64,000 nt of DNA from Hexactinellida sp. DTS-2022 (Eukaryota; Porifera; Hexactinellida). The notes under the pieces were generated by a model, which saw only the letters and a list, made by a program, of their open reading frames with translations, was not told the DNA's origin and ran no database searches. Of this stretch, positions 11,970 to 23,812 are shown one piece after another. Numbering within the stretch: position 1 is the stretch's first letter; each line of letters begins with the position of its first letter. Position numbers and translations under genes: made by a program. The stretch is from contig JAPNXP010000014.1 of NCBI GenBank assembly GCA_028753945.1, positions 4,216,001 through 4,280,000 of the forward strand, given 5' to 3'.

Positions 11970-12094
11970 AATCCAAAATTGCAGCTATCCCGACGCATTT
12001 CCCTTTTGAGGTACTATCTTTTGGTGGCAGTTGCTAGCTAATTGATAGTGCCTCCAAGGAAAATGCTGTCGCCAAAGCTGCAATTTTAGATTTT
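11970..12094. repeat. SL hairpin H4
   Basis: Diverged stem (GCAGCTATCCCGACGCATTT; GCTGTCGCCAAAGCTGC) but the same architecture; preceded by AGTCGGCACAGTAAA and followed by the GGCAACGACCCTGAGTGAG arm. Confidence 0.75.
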
Positions 12095-12400
12095 TTTCGC
12101 CATGTCTTTATCACTATGAAGGTGTTAAATTATTTCAGAATGGTGTTTCAGAAGGCAACGACCCTGAGTGAGTTGGAAGTTTCCATTTAGCTCAATTCAT
12201 TTTAGAGATATTCAAGTTTCATGTACAATATAATAGGTGATACTCAGCATTTTTTATGTGCGTGTTGGAATGTCACCCAACACCAACCAATCCATTCGAA
12301 TTATATAATTCACAAAATTGTAAAACACATTTTTTTACGATGTCATCATCACCTGGTGTCAAGACCCATTTGTAGAGGTGTTACGTGGCATAAGGATTAA

Positions 12401-12488
12401 CATCCGGATTACTTGGGGTCAAAGGTATAAATAGAAAAACCCCATTTTCATTTTCAGTTTCAATTTCACATTCCAGGGAATCCACGAG
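12401..12488. mobile_element. piggyBac-like MITE fragment
   Basis: A short insert bounded by TTAA (12397-12400 and 12489-12492) in an SL arm whose other copies lack it. The interior GGTATAAATAGAAAAACCCC matches the clearer MITE at 48723-48838. The terminal repeats here are poor. Confidence 0.45.
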
Positions 12489-13340
12489 TTAATTAATTAA
12501 TTAATTAATTGATAAATTGGAAGTTTGTTTCTATCTTGTATCATCTCTGAGATTAATGCTATTTATCAAATTAGTATAAATAATTATTAATAATATTTAT
12601 AATTTAACACCAATTTCAATGTCAACTTAAATTTATTAAGTTTAATTATTTGTCATAAAGAGTAAATAAACAAATTTGGATACCAAATTAAATTCCGAAC
12701 ACTCGATGTCTCCTAAGAACACAAATTGGAAGCATATATCTAAGTTAAATACAGACTGAATTAATTATAATCAATTAAGTCAGAATATTAACAGTGGAAA
12801 AGTATTCTTGGCAGAAGAAAATAATCAGATAACCTGTCGTTGTTTTGAAATGTAAAATCTTAGTTTTCAATTAGAAAATAGAAGCCTACTCGATCTCACA
12901 ACTTGAATCAATATAATTATTACAAGTTGAAACAATAGAATTATATTTAACACTTCCAATTGAACTGAAGTGTTAGTAAACAAAGGGAATTTGCAACGCA
13001 ATTGTGGCACAAACGAAGAGCAATTTGAAAATTAATGCACAGTGAAAAGGTGTAGAATTTAAATCTGTATCGAATGCATGTAAATTGAATATTCGGGTAC
13101 TATTTATTGTTCCTGTTTTAATATTAAACATTTGCAAAAATGTGTCCAAAAAATGTGATCAAAAATCGTGACCCCAGGTGCACATCTGTAACCCATGAGA
13201 CACATATCAGGAGAATTTGGGCTCTTAGTTAATAAAACTCTGTTCTGTGGAGAGGATACGGACCAATAATTGGTAACCAAAGCACTAAGATTAGAACTGG
13301 GCCACTATACTATAGTATTGTAGGCGCAGTAATAATAAAA

Positions 13341-13458
13341 AATCAAAAATTGCAGCTGTGCCGACACATGCCCCTTTGATGGCACTATATTTTGATGGTG
13401 GTTTATTGATAGTGCCTCCAAAGGAACATGCTGTCGGCACAGCTGCAATTTTGGATTT
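13341..13458. repeat. SL hairpin H5
   Basis: Stem GCAGCTGTGCCGACACATG with GCTGTCGGCACAGCTGC; the arms follow the same order as at H1. Confidence 0.8.
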
Positions 13459-13818
13459 TTTCGCCAAGTCATCAACGCCTCAAGGTGTCAAGAACCATTT
13501 GTTAATTGGTCCGAGTCACAAGGAACGGTAGATATATCTGGGATTAAACTCAAGATGGTTTATGATCTGTTTGTTTCTATCATAAACCAACTTGAGTTTA
13601 CTCCCATTCATTCATTATGTATTGATAATAATTTATAGTATTAGTTATTTTTTAGCAATGTTATCCACGTTGAGTGAGTTAAGTCAATAAATTCCTTAAA
13701 TGAAATTACTATATTTAATCCATTGTATAGTAATACTACAATTAAATAGAAGCCAGCTGGAATTTATAAGTTAAACAAATATATTTATCGCAAGTTGAAA
13801 CAATAGAGTAAGGTTTAA

Positions 13819-14165
13819 CCTTATTATAGGAAACTAACGCGCCATGAAATTAACGCGAATTTCTCCCAATCGCGTTAATTTCCATGACCGTAATTCCCTG
13901 CTATTTAGCAAGATTATACAATGGATGGACAAACTTCCGAGCTACATATTTTCAGATGTGCAACTAGAAAGGATATACCGTCTATCAAGTTGATTGGAAG
14001 CCTATTTGGGCACAATAATAGTATTCAATCAGGAGATTAATAATCCTGAAATTTTTTATAAAATTTATTCGCGTTAATTTCATGTATTTGAAAATGTTCA
14101 GCTCCAATTCGCGTTAATTTCCTTCGCGTTAATTACATGGCGCGTTAATTTCCTATAATAATAAG
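13819..14165. mobile_element. MITE with GCGTTAATT repeats
   Basis: Ends CCTTATTATAGGAAACTAAC and TTTCCTATAATAATAAGG form an inverted repeat that continues through AACGCGCCATG. GCGTTAATTTC recurs as a subterminal repeat on both sides. No ORF; superfamily not assigned. Confidence 0.7.
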
Positions 14166-14325
14166 GTAGTCGGCACAGTAAAAATATTAAAGGCAGTAAT
14201 TTCAATACTGGGCCACTATACTATAGTATAGTCGGCACAGTAAAAAATAATAATAAAAAATAAAGGCAGTGATTTCAATACTGGGCCACTATACTATACT
14301 AAAGTATAGTCGGCACAGTAAAAAG
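14166..14325. repeat. Tandem palindromic ACTATAGTATAGT modules
   Basis: Two to three ~75-bp units, each with CTGGGCCACTATACTATAG running into TATAGTCGGCACAGTAAAAA. The core CACTATACTATAGTATAGTG is a 20-nt perfect palindrome in some copies. The same module sits next to SL hairpins at 9992, 10312, 13304, 55486 and 56746. Confidence 0.75.
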
Positions 14326-14332
14326 ACTGTTG

Positions 14333-15231
14333 TTACTTGTAAGGGAATTTTATTATTCAGGGTAAGCCAGCAGTACCAGGATCTAGATAGGAATACAGTC
14401 AATGTAATGGATCAAGTGATATGCAATTCACATACAGAAATTAATGACACAGAAGCGCTGCCTGTAGCAATGAAGTTACTATTGGCTATTGATGCTTCCT
14501 TAAAAAGACACCTCAAGAAATACCACCGTCCAGGGATGGATCCAGCACAAAATATCTGGGGGGTGCAATGTACAGGTTTGGGCCTTAGAATTGTGGACGC
14601 CGTGGGAAGCACCCGCGGGTCAACTGTGTCAGTTTTTGGACGTTCTTTTTTTAAGAACCTCATTTGAGAAGGTAACTTTCAAGAAAGTTGAAATATATTA
14701 CTCAGTATATAATTTGTCTGCTATTTAGTTCTGAATTTGGAGGATTCCTGATATTTGATATACAACGTTCCCAAAAATATTCACAGAAAAGATAGGGAAG
14801 AGAATTTTCTCTCAACCAATCTCGGAAATTGTGCCGGTCACTAGATGTATTTCTGGATTATAATAATATATTCTTGGGGGGGAAGGGGGGTTCGCACTCC
14901 CCCTGAGCCATTTTGGGGGGTGCAACCGCCCTGAACCCCCCGGTGGATACATCCCTGCCACTGTCTGATGACTTTTATCATCTTCATTGAAATATGAGTT
15001 GAACATAGCAGAGATACAGGCAAGAGAGAAATTGATATAATGTTAGAAAACCAGATGTTGCTGACAGTACCACCTACTTCTGTTGAATCAGAGAGAATCT
15101 TATCATCCGGCGCCTATATCTTAAATAAGTTTAGATTAAATAATATTTGCTTAATTAGGAACAATAAAAATAGTTATTCCATAGCCTACTTTATCATAAG
15201 GCCTCCCATAAAAACACCAAAATTGGACTAG
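14333..15231 (+). pseudogene. hAT transposase remnant
   Basis: The 3' part (15040-15231) encodes TVPPTSVESERILSSGAYIL followed by NKFRLNN. This fits the C-terminal dimerisation region of hAT transposases, which has a PxTSxxSERxFS signature and a conserved R. An upstream open frame (14333-14665; for example LLLAIDASLKRHLKKYH) may be part of the same gene but shows no motif I can name. Between them, 14868-14960 holds a C/G-rich MITE ending CCCTGCCACTG. No full catalytic domain is present, so it is inactive. Confidence 0.5.
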
Positions 15232-15428
15232 GGGTGCGGTCGAAGATGGATTTGTTATTAAACCATTTATTTTGAAAGTCAAATCTAAGTCATAAATCAA
15301 CTACAATCTATAATAATATATTTTGTACTCATGTTTCAGATGAACTTTGTCCGATAAATGGAACAAATTATGGTTTTTAATGTTCTCTATTGACCTTTGT
15401 CTTCCAATAACACTAGCTAACTATCCAA

Positions 15429-17823
15429 ATGTCCAATTCTTGTTCAGCCCCAGGTTGCAAGAGTAATTACAGACCAGATGAACGCATCCCATGCTTTCGG
15501 ATGCCAAAAGCGGAAAGCCCCACCTGAACTAAAGCAAGCCTGGATTCGAGCTCTACATCGAGAACATATTGACGAACTGAAAAATGTATTCGTTTGTATC
15601 GAACATTTTAGAGCAGAGATGTTGAACATATACACAAGGTACCGAATGGAGATGGTACATTCAGAGAAATCCCTCAAGCAAGCCCTAAGTTAAAGGATGG
15701 GGCAATCCCATGTTTCCTACCTGGATGTTCTGCATACTACTCTAGCCAGTCCTTCACCAAGCGTAGTCGCCTCTCATCTGATTCAAAAGAAATAGATCTA
15801 GTGAAACAAGCGATCAATTTCAGCTTACAATTTGAAAACCAAGAAAAGGAGAAGTTTGCTGTCAGATCTTTCCAGGATATCAAAGCTAAGTTGTCACTAC
15901 TTAGTTTAACCAATTGATCAATGTGGTTTCCTGATTACCACCATATAATATTTATGCAGCCGAGGAAGATAAAAAAACATTATATCTGTTGATCTATACT
16001 TACAAGTAGGCACAGATCTGTTAGCCAATGTGTTTTTCCGTGGAGATCCTTTTCCGATATCTAAGAGCTGTATCAGTGATATTCGAGAAGTATGTGAGAT
16101 TTCATTAAATTCTTTAGATACACCATCACTAACATCAAAAAGTTCTGTATCTCCAGATAAACATATTTGTCAGGCTAAGGTGCATATTACTGAAGCTATT
16201 GATGTACTGCATTCTACAAATTTAGAGTCTCCTGTGACTGATTGTCCTGAAATTTGTCACCTTAATTTTATCATGTGCCAACTAGAAAACTACAATATTC
16301 CAAAAAAAAGGCGTAGGTATAATGTCATTACCCAGATATTGGCACTTAAGGCTCATCTTATCTCTCTTACTTGCTATCGATACCTTCAGAATTTATCTTG
16401 TGTATCTCTCCCTTATAGGCGTCGGACCCGCCCGGCCACCCGGCATGGGCCGGGCAGCCCGAAGGGTCTACCCGGCCCATAGTTGTGTTAGTGATGCCGT
16501 GAATGTAGCGGCCCCGGAGCCTTCGGCCCGGGCTGCCCGAAGGGCCGGCGGGCCCATTTCCGACGCCTATGCTCTCCCTCACTCTAATACATTGGACAAA
16601 CTATATTCTTCATTGGGACTTGAACATGAATATATTAAATATCTTGCGAAGGTAACTTCAGGCTTTAGTATGGAACAAAAAAACATCATTGTTCAAATGG
16701 ACGAAATTCATGTAAAAGCCGACATCTCGTACAAGGCTGGAAAAATATATGGTACTAGCTTGAACCCTGAAGACCTACCAAAACCGTGTTCGCAATAATG
16801 ATTTCCAGTCTGTATAAAAAGTGGTCTTGTATCGTCCGTTTGCTACCTTGTTCCTCAATCTCGGCTGAAAAGATATTCCCGGTCATTTAATCCAGCATTA
16901 TTGATATAGAGAATTGTGGATTAAGAGTACATGTTTTCTGCACCGACAATTATCCCTTAAATGTAAGTTTATTCAAATTGTTCTCCCCAATTGGTACACT
17001 ACAAACACAAGTCCCGCATCCTTATGATTATAATCGGAAACTTTTTCTTACTCTTGATTTTGTACACATTTTGAAAACGATGCGCAATATTTGGCTGAAT
17101 CAAAAAGATTATAACAAATCATTTGTTTATCCAAAGTTTGATGACATTAATTTAGATGATACTATTGATTTCCAAGTAAATTTTGCTTCTTTTGAGGATA
17201 TTCGTGTGCTCTATCGCTCCGAGAGAGGAAATGTTGCCAAATTAGCTCCTCGGCTATCAGCTAAAGCTTGCTATCCATCAAATATTGAGCGACAGAATGT
17301 CAAACTTGTTCTCAAAATTATACATGAATCTACCTTAGCAGCTTTAACCATCCAAAATGAATCTAGACATCCTGAGTTGAAAACACACACATCTCATTTT
17401 GTTGAAATTATCATAAATTTATGGAAAATATTCAACGTGAATACTCCCTATAAGGATATTCGTTTGAATGAAAGTTTGTGTCGTCCTTTAACACAAAATG
17501 ATGAGCGTTTTTTCCTTTTTATCCCGAATAGTGAAATGGTTAGAATTTTGGGAAAGTTTACCTAATAAAAATGGCAAATTAAGCAAGCAAACATTTATTA
17601 GTTTTAGAAATGCTTGCACTGCATTACCTGCGATTTGCAACTATTTAGTTGAAAACTGTGGATTCTCAATTTCTCATATTTGTTAACCTCATTTTTGCAG
17701 ACGGACCCATTAGAGCATCATTTTGGCCTTTATATAGGATAATGTCTGGTTCAAATTATCATATTTCTTTTCTACAAATTCTCGAAACCGAACGCCGTTT
17801 AAAGTGCAGCGGCACAACCATAC
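15429..17823 (+). pseudogene. THAP-domain P-element-like transposase, decayed
   Basis: Starts with a THAP zinc-finger signature: MSNSCSAPGCKSNY with PCFRMPK, then after a one-base frame change AWIRALHRE and VFVCIEHF (C2CH pattern). Further pieces in shifting frames include a segment at 16030-16410, then VQMDEIHVKADISYKAGKIY (around 16690, first catalytic acid context). After that come LFLTLDFVHILKTMRNIWLN (17040-17100) and GLYRIMSGSNYHISFLQI (around 17730). This order matches P-element and THAP9-type transposases: THAP, RNase-H fold, DP/DFVHxxKxxRN motif, C-terminal helices. There are several frameshifts and stops, and a hAT MITE is inserted at 16414-16571. It is cut at the 3' side by foldback FB-B. 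Confidence 0.75.
16414..16571. mobile_element. hAT-type MITE, CATAGGCGTCG family, copy 2
   Basis: Ends TATAGGCGTCGGACCCG and TTCCGACGCCTATG with a perfect 8-bp duplication ctctccct (16406-16413, 16572-16579). It adds a GC-rich block inside the P-like transposase, and frames that read through it are artefacts. Confidence 0.88.
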
Positions 17824-19513
17824 AATTGTTCATTTTTTTGATAAAAGCACCAAAATTTGTACACATGTACTTTGATGTAGTGCGAACATTTTTGGATATT
17901 GAGGCAATTGAAAGAGTGTCTATATCGGCCATGACAGCTAGTCAAAGTTAACACGTCCGATAGTGTTCGCCGGACTTGTTTCCCATAAAAACTTGTTCAA
18001 ATTAAGTTATATCGTCGTTTTAGTGTGCTTCTTCTAGTAAAAAACGTTATAGTAGGGTCCTACTATAGTTTTATACTATAAGTGCACACTATTGAATTTA
18101 CCTCTGTCGGACTTCCGTACGCGATGCCCTGACTAGACCATTGGGAATGGAGATTTCAAATTTTGATAGAAGATAGAGATTTTTCTGGAGATGTGCACCT
18201 CTATATACGATTACTCAATTTCGTTTTCGTTCGTCAGTTATATCGAAATTTGTATTCTGCTCCAGTGACCTTTAATAATTCGAATTAGTTATTGAAAATA
18301 TAGAGGTTGTATTCTCCTAAGGATGTTCTTTCTATATATCATTTAAAATCATTAGGTCGCTAATCAATTCTACGTTTTATTAACGATTATTTACATAAAT
18401 CAGCCATCTTCTCCAAATTGTAATTACTCTATAGTATACTGAATGCAATAGAATATATTACATAAGCCTACTATCTGCTAGATAATGACTGTTATTGATT
18501 GGTTTGTAAGTGAATATGTGTTTCATACAAGTGCAATTAAAACACTTGGAAGTTGGAATATTTTACAAGTTGATGATGATGTCAATTCTATTATTCAAAA
18601 TAGTATCGTAAATACTAGCAAGTATTCCTAATTTCTATTTGTAATAATTAATCTTTAATTAATTTAATTAAACATTTGAAGTCTTCACAATTCAAACATT
18701 AATTAAATTGTATTACACTAAGATGAAATGGAATTTGAATATTGAAATTCTAGTTAAATTAAACATTGGGGAAATGTAATCAGAAGGAGCACACTCCCAT
18801 CCCGTCTGTGAGGGATTTTTTATTGTTGAATTCGGTTTCCAAGTAAAATTTCCGATAATTTGATATATCACATGACCATATTTGGAAGAATTTTTACATA
18901 GCAACACTGGAATGTACCAGAAAGGTGTCAAAGATTCCATTCTCCAATTGTGTCCTTACCCGATCGAGTGACCCCTATTTCGACTCCAATCAAATACCTG
19001 AGTATAATTATACACATACAGACCCTGTAAAACGTGATTTGATAAAATATTCGATATTTATGGTAAATCACGGTGAATCTCGAATAATATTATCAAATCA
19101 CGTTTTACAGGGTCGGTATGTGTATAATTATACTCAGGTAGTTGAGTGGAGTCGAAAGATGGGTCACTCGATTGGGTAAGGACACAATTGGAGAATGGAA
19201 TTTTTGACACATTCCTGGTACATTCCTGCGTTGCTATGGAAAAAGTCTTCCAAATATGGTCATGTGATATATCAAATTATCGGAAATTTTACTTGGAAAC
19301 CGAATTCAACAATAAAAAGACGATATAACTTAATTTGAACAAGTTTTTATGGGAAACAAGTCCGGCGAACACTATCGGACGTGTTAACTTTGACTAGCTG
19401 TCATGGCCGATATAGACACTCTTTCAATTGCCTCAATATCCAAAAATGTTCGCACTACATCAAAGTACATGTGTACAAATGTTGGTGCTTTTATCAAAAA
19501 AATGAACAATCTG
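17824..19513. mobile_element. Foldback element FB-B, left arm split
   Basis: Right arm 19100-19513 is contiguous. Its mirror on the left is 17824-18022 plus about 18803-19045; the 780 bp between them (18023-18802) interrupts the left arm. The centre is near 19072, with a ~54-bp loop. Arms share GGTCATGTGATATATCAAAT, GACCCTGTAAAACGTGATTT and the core (18905-18945; 19193-19245, ending GCGTTGCTATGG). Inserted in the end of the THAP/P-like transposase remnant. Confidence 0.75.
18023..18360 (+). repeat. TTTTAGTGTGCTTC repeat, copy 1
   Basis: Matches the reverse complement of 45716-46065 over ~340 bp, from TTTTAGTGTGCTTCTTCTAG to TTCTTTCTATATATCA. No ORF; type unknown. It is part of the segment that splits the left arm of FB-B. 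Confidence 0.65.
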
Positions 19514-19539
19514 TTGAAACTTTATGTCTATGCCGCTGG

Positions 19540-19910
19540 ACTAATATAGGAATTCAATGATATGCAATGCATCAGGAACTCGGAGTGGATAAAAGGCGTT
19601 CGAGTGCTTATTAACCTCAAAGTAATGGACTTGTGGAGTCGCACAACAAGATACTGAAGAGGTATGATAAATATTAATTTAAGAACACTTGCAGTCTATC
19701 AAATTATTCAATTGTTCTCAAAAACCAACTTGGCCAATGTATTAAACGAGTATTTATTTATAGGAAAATTGAGAAACTTCGACAGACTACTGATGGGTCG
19801 TGGCCAACAAAACTGCCGTTTGCAAATGGCTGCAAACACTAAGATAAAGCGAGCTACAAAAATCACGTCTCTCGAACTTATGTTTGGCCGCAAATGTGAT
19901 GCAGTTCCTC
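19540..19910 (+). pseudogene. Older integrase remnant, 5' piece
   Basis: Retroviral-type integrase core remains. NGLVESHNKILKR (19632-19660) carries the third catalytic acid, preceded by RRSSAY and PQS. Then comes a likely intron 19660-19765 (GTATGA to TTATAG), then, with a frameshift, RATKITSLELMFGRKCDAV. The gene is broken at 19910 by the Ginger-like element and resumes at 23813. It has stops and a frameshift. With the OTU remnant near 29.4 kb it may have formed one older integrase+OTU transposon. Confidence 0.65.
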
Positions 19911-20439
19911 TGTTTTGACATATTTGTTCCGGCTGCAAATTGGTTCCGCGCGGAACCAATTTGTCATAAATTGGTGATTTAACAAATTAGTTCCGGGCTA
20001 AATATATATTGCAAATCATTTCTATGGGTTTGTCTATTCCGTAGCAAATTCGTTCCGGCTTAATTTATACTAGTAATCACACTTAGAAGGTTTCCTTATG
20101 CAACACTTAAGTAACTACTTTTTCAAACCAAGTAAGCAAAATAGTAGTTAAAATACAAATATTCTAGAAATCCCGGGACCGGATATTTTCTGTGAATTGA
20201 ATCCCGGGAATTCTTTCTAAATCCCAGGGTCAATACTTCATTGCTTAATAGTTTTTCTGTTTTTTAATTAATTGACTTAACAACAGTTAGAATAATTACT
20301 AAATATTCAGAATCTCAATTGTACGATCACTCGACCGCTACGCGGTCTTGATTATTCAAATATTTCTTATTATTACCTGTTTCAACTTAGCAACAAACAT
20401 GATCTTAACCATTATATATGGCGAAACTATTATTTAAGA

Positions 20440-20841
20440 ACTAAGCTGGTATCATAACGTCGATCGGTGCTACGTACCTCAAGTTAACGGCCGCTATGGG
20501 GCCTTACTCCTCACTAACCATTGATTATATGGTTAGTAAATATCCCTTTCCACAATTTTCCATACTTGTAACTTGTTTACCAATAATTCCCGTTGGAAGC
20601 TAGACTCTAGGTTAGTTTTACTTTTCAATTTGTTTACCTATTTTTTGATAACAACTAAATAATTATTCATATTATGAATATATAAATGCGAAATTCAAAA
20701 TCAGCATACTTGTTTACCTATTCTAACATTTGGAAGTTAGTTTTCCATCTCAATTATAAATACGGTTTCTATTCCCCCATCACTTTAATACAATCCGGAA
20801 AACAAAAGAAAAAAAAAACAATCGTGTGTTAATAATATAGA
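20440..20841 (-). repeat. Helitron-like fragment inside the Ginger element
   Basis: About 400 bp shared with 33800-34222 (GGTGCTACGTACCTCAAGTT, then CCCCCATCACTTTAATACAA). Ends on the minus strand at TCTATATTATTAACACACG, preceded by A, as expected for a Helitron 5' end. Confidence 0.4.
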
Positions 20842-21294
20842 TGTTCCCCTTGTATTAATAATCCCGAGATTAGCTATTTGATAGCATCTTAATCTCATAT
20901 TCTCGAGACAACTATGAGCCCTATTAATTCAGTTAGTATGTACACTCGGATAATAAGTATTCCCAGAGGCCGAGGGTACGTGGTGTTGCTCTAGACCTTA
21001 AAATTCATGAATTTGAAACTTTATGGTTGGAGAATCTAGAGATGAGCGAAATGTCTTACACGTAAGACGGTTTATGACTTGGGGCTGCAACGTATTTTAT
21101 CCCACTAACCACTATTGTATTAATGAGGTGCAGATTCGTACATGTATTAGTAAGTGTTGCAGATTTTTCTCATTAAAGTATTTAAAATGAGATATTTAAT
21201 GTGATATAGTTGTAATAGTACAATGAGAATATTTCTAAATTAAGAATTTGGTAACTGATGGTCATGGAACCCACTCTACTTGGTTTGTCGCAAC

Positions 21295-21810
21295 CTAGTG
21301 GTTTGTATCTAATAAGTAAATAATAAAATTAACTTTAGCTGTGATTGGTGAATTGTATCGAGTTGCTAACCTAATCTTTTCCTGATTATTTTCTGTAATT
21401 CCATCATAATAATAGAATTTGCCATCAATATAGGTTTTCAGAGTGAAATGGCCCCCTGAGAGCAAAGTGTACCCCAGTAACTTGTAGACAACTAGATCAT
21501 CCTTATGTCTGATTGATAAGCTTGTTTCGATCATGCTTTCTAGTGATGACGAGATTTCTAGATGTCCTGTTTCCAAAATAAGAAATGGGAATAGTTTTTG
21601 AAAACCTCCATCTAATTTTTCTATTGTCTCGAGATCCTGCTTGCATAATTTATACCTTCGTGCAAGTAATTTGCTGTCAATACTGGTTTGGCAACTAGAG
21701 TTAAATTTTGTTATTGAAGTTAAGTCGGTCCATTGAGAGAAAGAACCGAAACAGCTCCAACACTGAAAGTTAGAATCGTATCTGTTGTTATTTAGATTCA
21801 TGTGCCGCAT
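21295..21810 (-). CDS. Ginger ORF2: deubiquitinase-like (USP/ULP-type) protein
   Basis: 171 codons beginning at an ATG that overlaps the integrase stop as TAATG. The C-terminal part reads VVYKLLGYTLLSGGHFTLKT, then GKFYYYDGI. A Tyr-x-Leu strand, a Gly-His-Phe-Thr box and an aromatic-Asp-Gly ending resemble the histidine-box region of ubiquitin-specific (C19) or Ulp1-like proteases. I see WSCFGSFSQW near the N-terminus as a possible Cys/Trp region, but no certain catalytic Cys box. Ginger elements are known to carry ULP- or OTU-type protease domains. Translation may depend on termination-reinitiation at TAATG, or the protein may once have been fused to the integrase. Intact frame. Confidence 0.6.
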   Translation of the reverse strand: MRHMNLNNNRYDSNFQCWSCFGSFSQWTDLTSITKFNSSCQTSIDSKLLARRYKLCKQDLETIEKLDGGFQKLFPFLILETGHLEISSSLESMIETSLSIRHKDDLVVYKLLGYTLLSGGHFTLKTYIDGKFYYYDGITENNQEKIRLATRYNSPITAKVNFIIYLLDTNH

Positions 21811-23461
21811 TAAGTAACAAAATCGAATTCCGATCCGTAGAAATCGTATATTCCATGATTAGATTGCATATTTAATTCTTTTGCGATCCAGAAACGCAAT
21901 TCGTCGAATTTCTTTTGCCGTATTAACGGAAAAAACTCCGCTAGTTTCCCTTCGATCGCAACATGGAGATAATCTAGTGTAGAGAAAATCGATTCGCTAT
22001 GTAAACCAATGAGTGTAATGAAGTTGTCTATACTACAGGTATTGACCAATTTATTCCCCCCATAACTTGCACTCCATGTTGCACAAAATGCATTCAACTT
22101 TTTCTCGACTAACACATCTACGTTGGACTCTTTATCGAGGTTTTTGCGAGAGTGTTCCTTGCCTCTTTTCACAGTAAGTAGCGACGCTTTCTTGATAAAC
22201 TTCCGTTTGACACGATGAATTTTGTTGTTTTTTAGAATATACACTATGTGAAGTTTCGCCTTAACAACTTCAAAAGGGCCAATCCAAGGATCTTCGACAT
22301 TCGTGCCAGGTTGCATTCTTTCTTTTCTGGTATTCCAAAGCAGTACTTGGTCACCGATATTAAGTTGCACTTGAGACCTTTTATTTAACTTTAAATCATA
22401 ACATCTCTTCATTTCCTTTTGCGTCTTTGTAATATTATCAAGAGCTTTCGGAAATGAAAATTTCTTAGCATTCTGTAGGGATTCGCAATACTGCTCAATA
22501 TTATCTTTTACCATAATTGACTTGGTTTTGCCCCATAGGTAGGCGGTATCTTCAAAACAAATTTCTGAAAGATTATCGGCTTCAATTGGTGTACGTGCTT
22601 TTCGTAGCCCACTCATCAATTCAAAAGCTGAAAATCCAGTGGATGGTCTCTTCCGAATATTGATTGAAAACACAACTTGTTCCAAGTAATCATGCCAGTT
22701 TTCCCGTTTTGTATCCAACATCTTCATTAGGTATCGTATAATAGTTTTGTAAGATGACTCATCGAGTCCATTCGTTTGAGGGTGATACGGGGCAGACAAT
22801 AGCGTTTTACAGTTGTATGTAAGCTGTAATTCCTTCATCACACTATTGATAAATTCTCTTCCATTATCTGAAAGAATTTCAATAGGAGCACCTTGTCTGT
22901 TGTATATTGAGAACAGGCCCTTTGCAGTCTCTTCTGCGGTCTTGCATTTTAATGGACGAGCTTCAATATACTTAGTGAAGTAGTCCGTGACTGTTAGGAT
23001 GTACTTGTATCCAGAAGAAGGGAACTTAGGTTGGCAGAGATCCATTCCTACTTTAAACCAAGGTTCCGCCACAACAATAATCGGAGTAAGAGGCTCATTA
23101 TAGGAGACTTAAGTTTATAATCGCAGCGAGAACAGCGATCGCACTATTCTACATAGTCTTTGATGGTTTTAGTCATACATGGCCAAAAATATCGATCTCG
23201 CGCGAGATTGGATGTATAACGGTAGCATTGATGGCCACAATCATCGTGAATTTCTTTTAAGACACTCTGGAGCTGAGAATATTGAATTACAATAGATGGT
23301 TTATCAATTTGATTCCAATAGTAAAATAACTTCCCGGAACAGAATTTGTAACGTTTAGCGTTTTTTCGGATGGATCGCTTCATATTTTCTATGATCCCAT
23401 CCGGATAGGAAGCACTTGTTAGATAGTTATAAATTTCCTTGTATTTTTCAGGTAACATCAA
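21810..23461 (-). pseudogene. Ginger-like integrase (HHCC, DDE, GPY/F), nearly intact
   Basis: N-terminal zinc domain: EIHDDCGHQCYRYTSNLA then CDRCSRC (HHCC), interrupted by one TAG at 23144-23146 and a one-base frame change near 23080-23100. The catalytic core then runs uninterrupted: FKVGMDLCQPKF (first D), IEILSDNGREF (second D) and YHPQTNGLDESSYKT (E). The C-terminal DPWIGPFEVVKAK is the GPY/F module. It is followed by a ~150-residue tail. Acts by integrase-type strand transfer at the TG...CA ends. Two lesions make the full protein untranslatable as read; a sequencing error cannot be excluded. Confidence 0.82.
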
Positions 23462-23812
23462 AAAAGAAATATGTAATGAAAAACTGATATATTTCTAACA
23501 TTGCAAATTTTTATTTATACGTGCTTCTGAACCCAAGCAAACTGTTCAAATGTGATTATGATGGTAGTGGTATCTGGAAAATTGTAAATCAGGGTGGTGA
23601 TTACATAAGTGTTACTTAAGTTGCATAAGGAAACCGTCTAAGTGTGATTACTAGTATAAATTAAGCCGGAACGAATTTGCTACGGAATAGACAAACCCAT
23701 AGAAATGATTTGCACTATAAATTTAGCCGGAACTAATTTGTTAAATCACCAATTTATGACAAATTGGTTCCGGGCGGAACCAATTTGCAGCCGGAACAAA
23801 TATGTCAAAACA

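Larger units (their letters stand above)
7597..14165. repeat. SL repeat cluster, left
   Basis: A mosaic of partial and full copies of a ~1.2-kb noncoding repeat, in both orientations. Recognisable blocks are: an arm with CAGGTGCACATCTGTAACCC; a module with CACTATACTATAGTATAGTG; a 120-bp hairpin; an arm with GGCAACGACCCTTAGTGAG; and a distal arm with CCAGCTGGCTTCTATTTAAT. Related clusters are at 39850-40030, 41655-42060, 48840-49639 and 54733-59880. No gene was seen. Short open frames spanning hairpins are not genes. Confidence 0.75.
19911..23812 (-). mobile_element. Ginger-like cut-and-paste transposon, complete ends
   Basis: Terminal inverted repeats of ~210 bp (19911-20120 and 23604-23812) start TGTTTTGACATATTTGTTCC and end with the exact complement. 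TG...CA termini and a 4-bp duplication cctc (19907-19910, 23813-23816) fit integrase-derived Ginger transposons. It encodes an integrase and a second downstream ORF on the minus strand, with no reverse transcriptase, RNase H or gag, so it is not an LTR retroelement. Carries a Helitron-like fragment at 20440-20841. Total 3.9 kb. Confidence 0.85.

Noticed and set aside
14269..14667. 132-codon frame as a complete gene
   Set aside because: Its start lies in the tandem ACTATAGTATAGT repeat, and the rest is best seen as part of a hAT remnant.
16322..16798. Continuous 158-codon frame as an intact gene
   Set aside because: It reads through the hAT MITE at 16414-16571, and the true P-like transposase frame is interrupted there.
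21810..23461. Integrase read as part of an LTR retrotransposon or endogenous retrovirus
   Set aside because: No reverse transcriptase, RNase H or gag frame, ends are inverted rather than direct repeats, and the duplication is 4 bp with TG...CA tips: a Ginger-type DNA transposon fits better.
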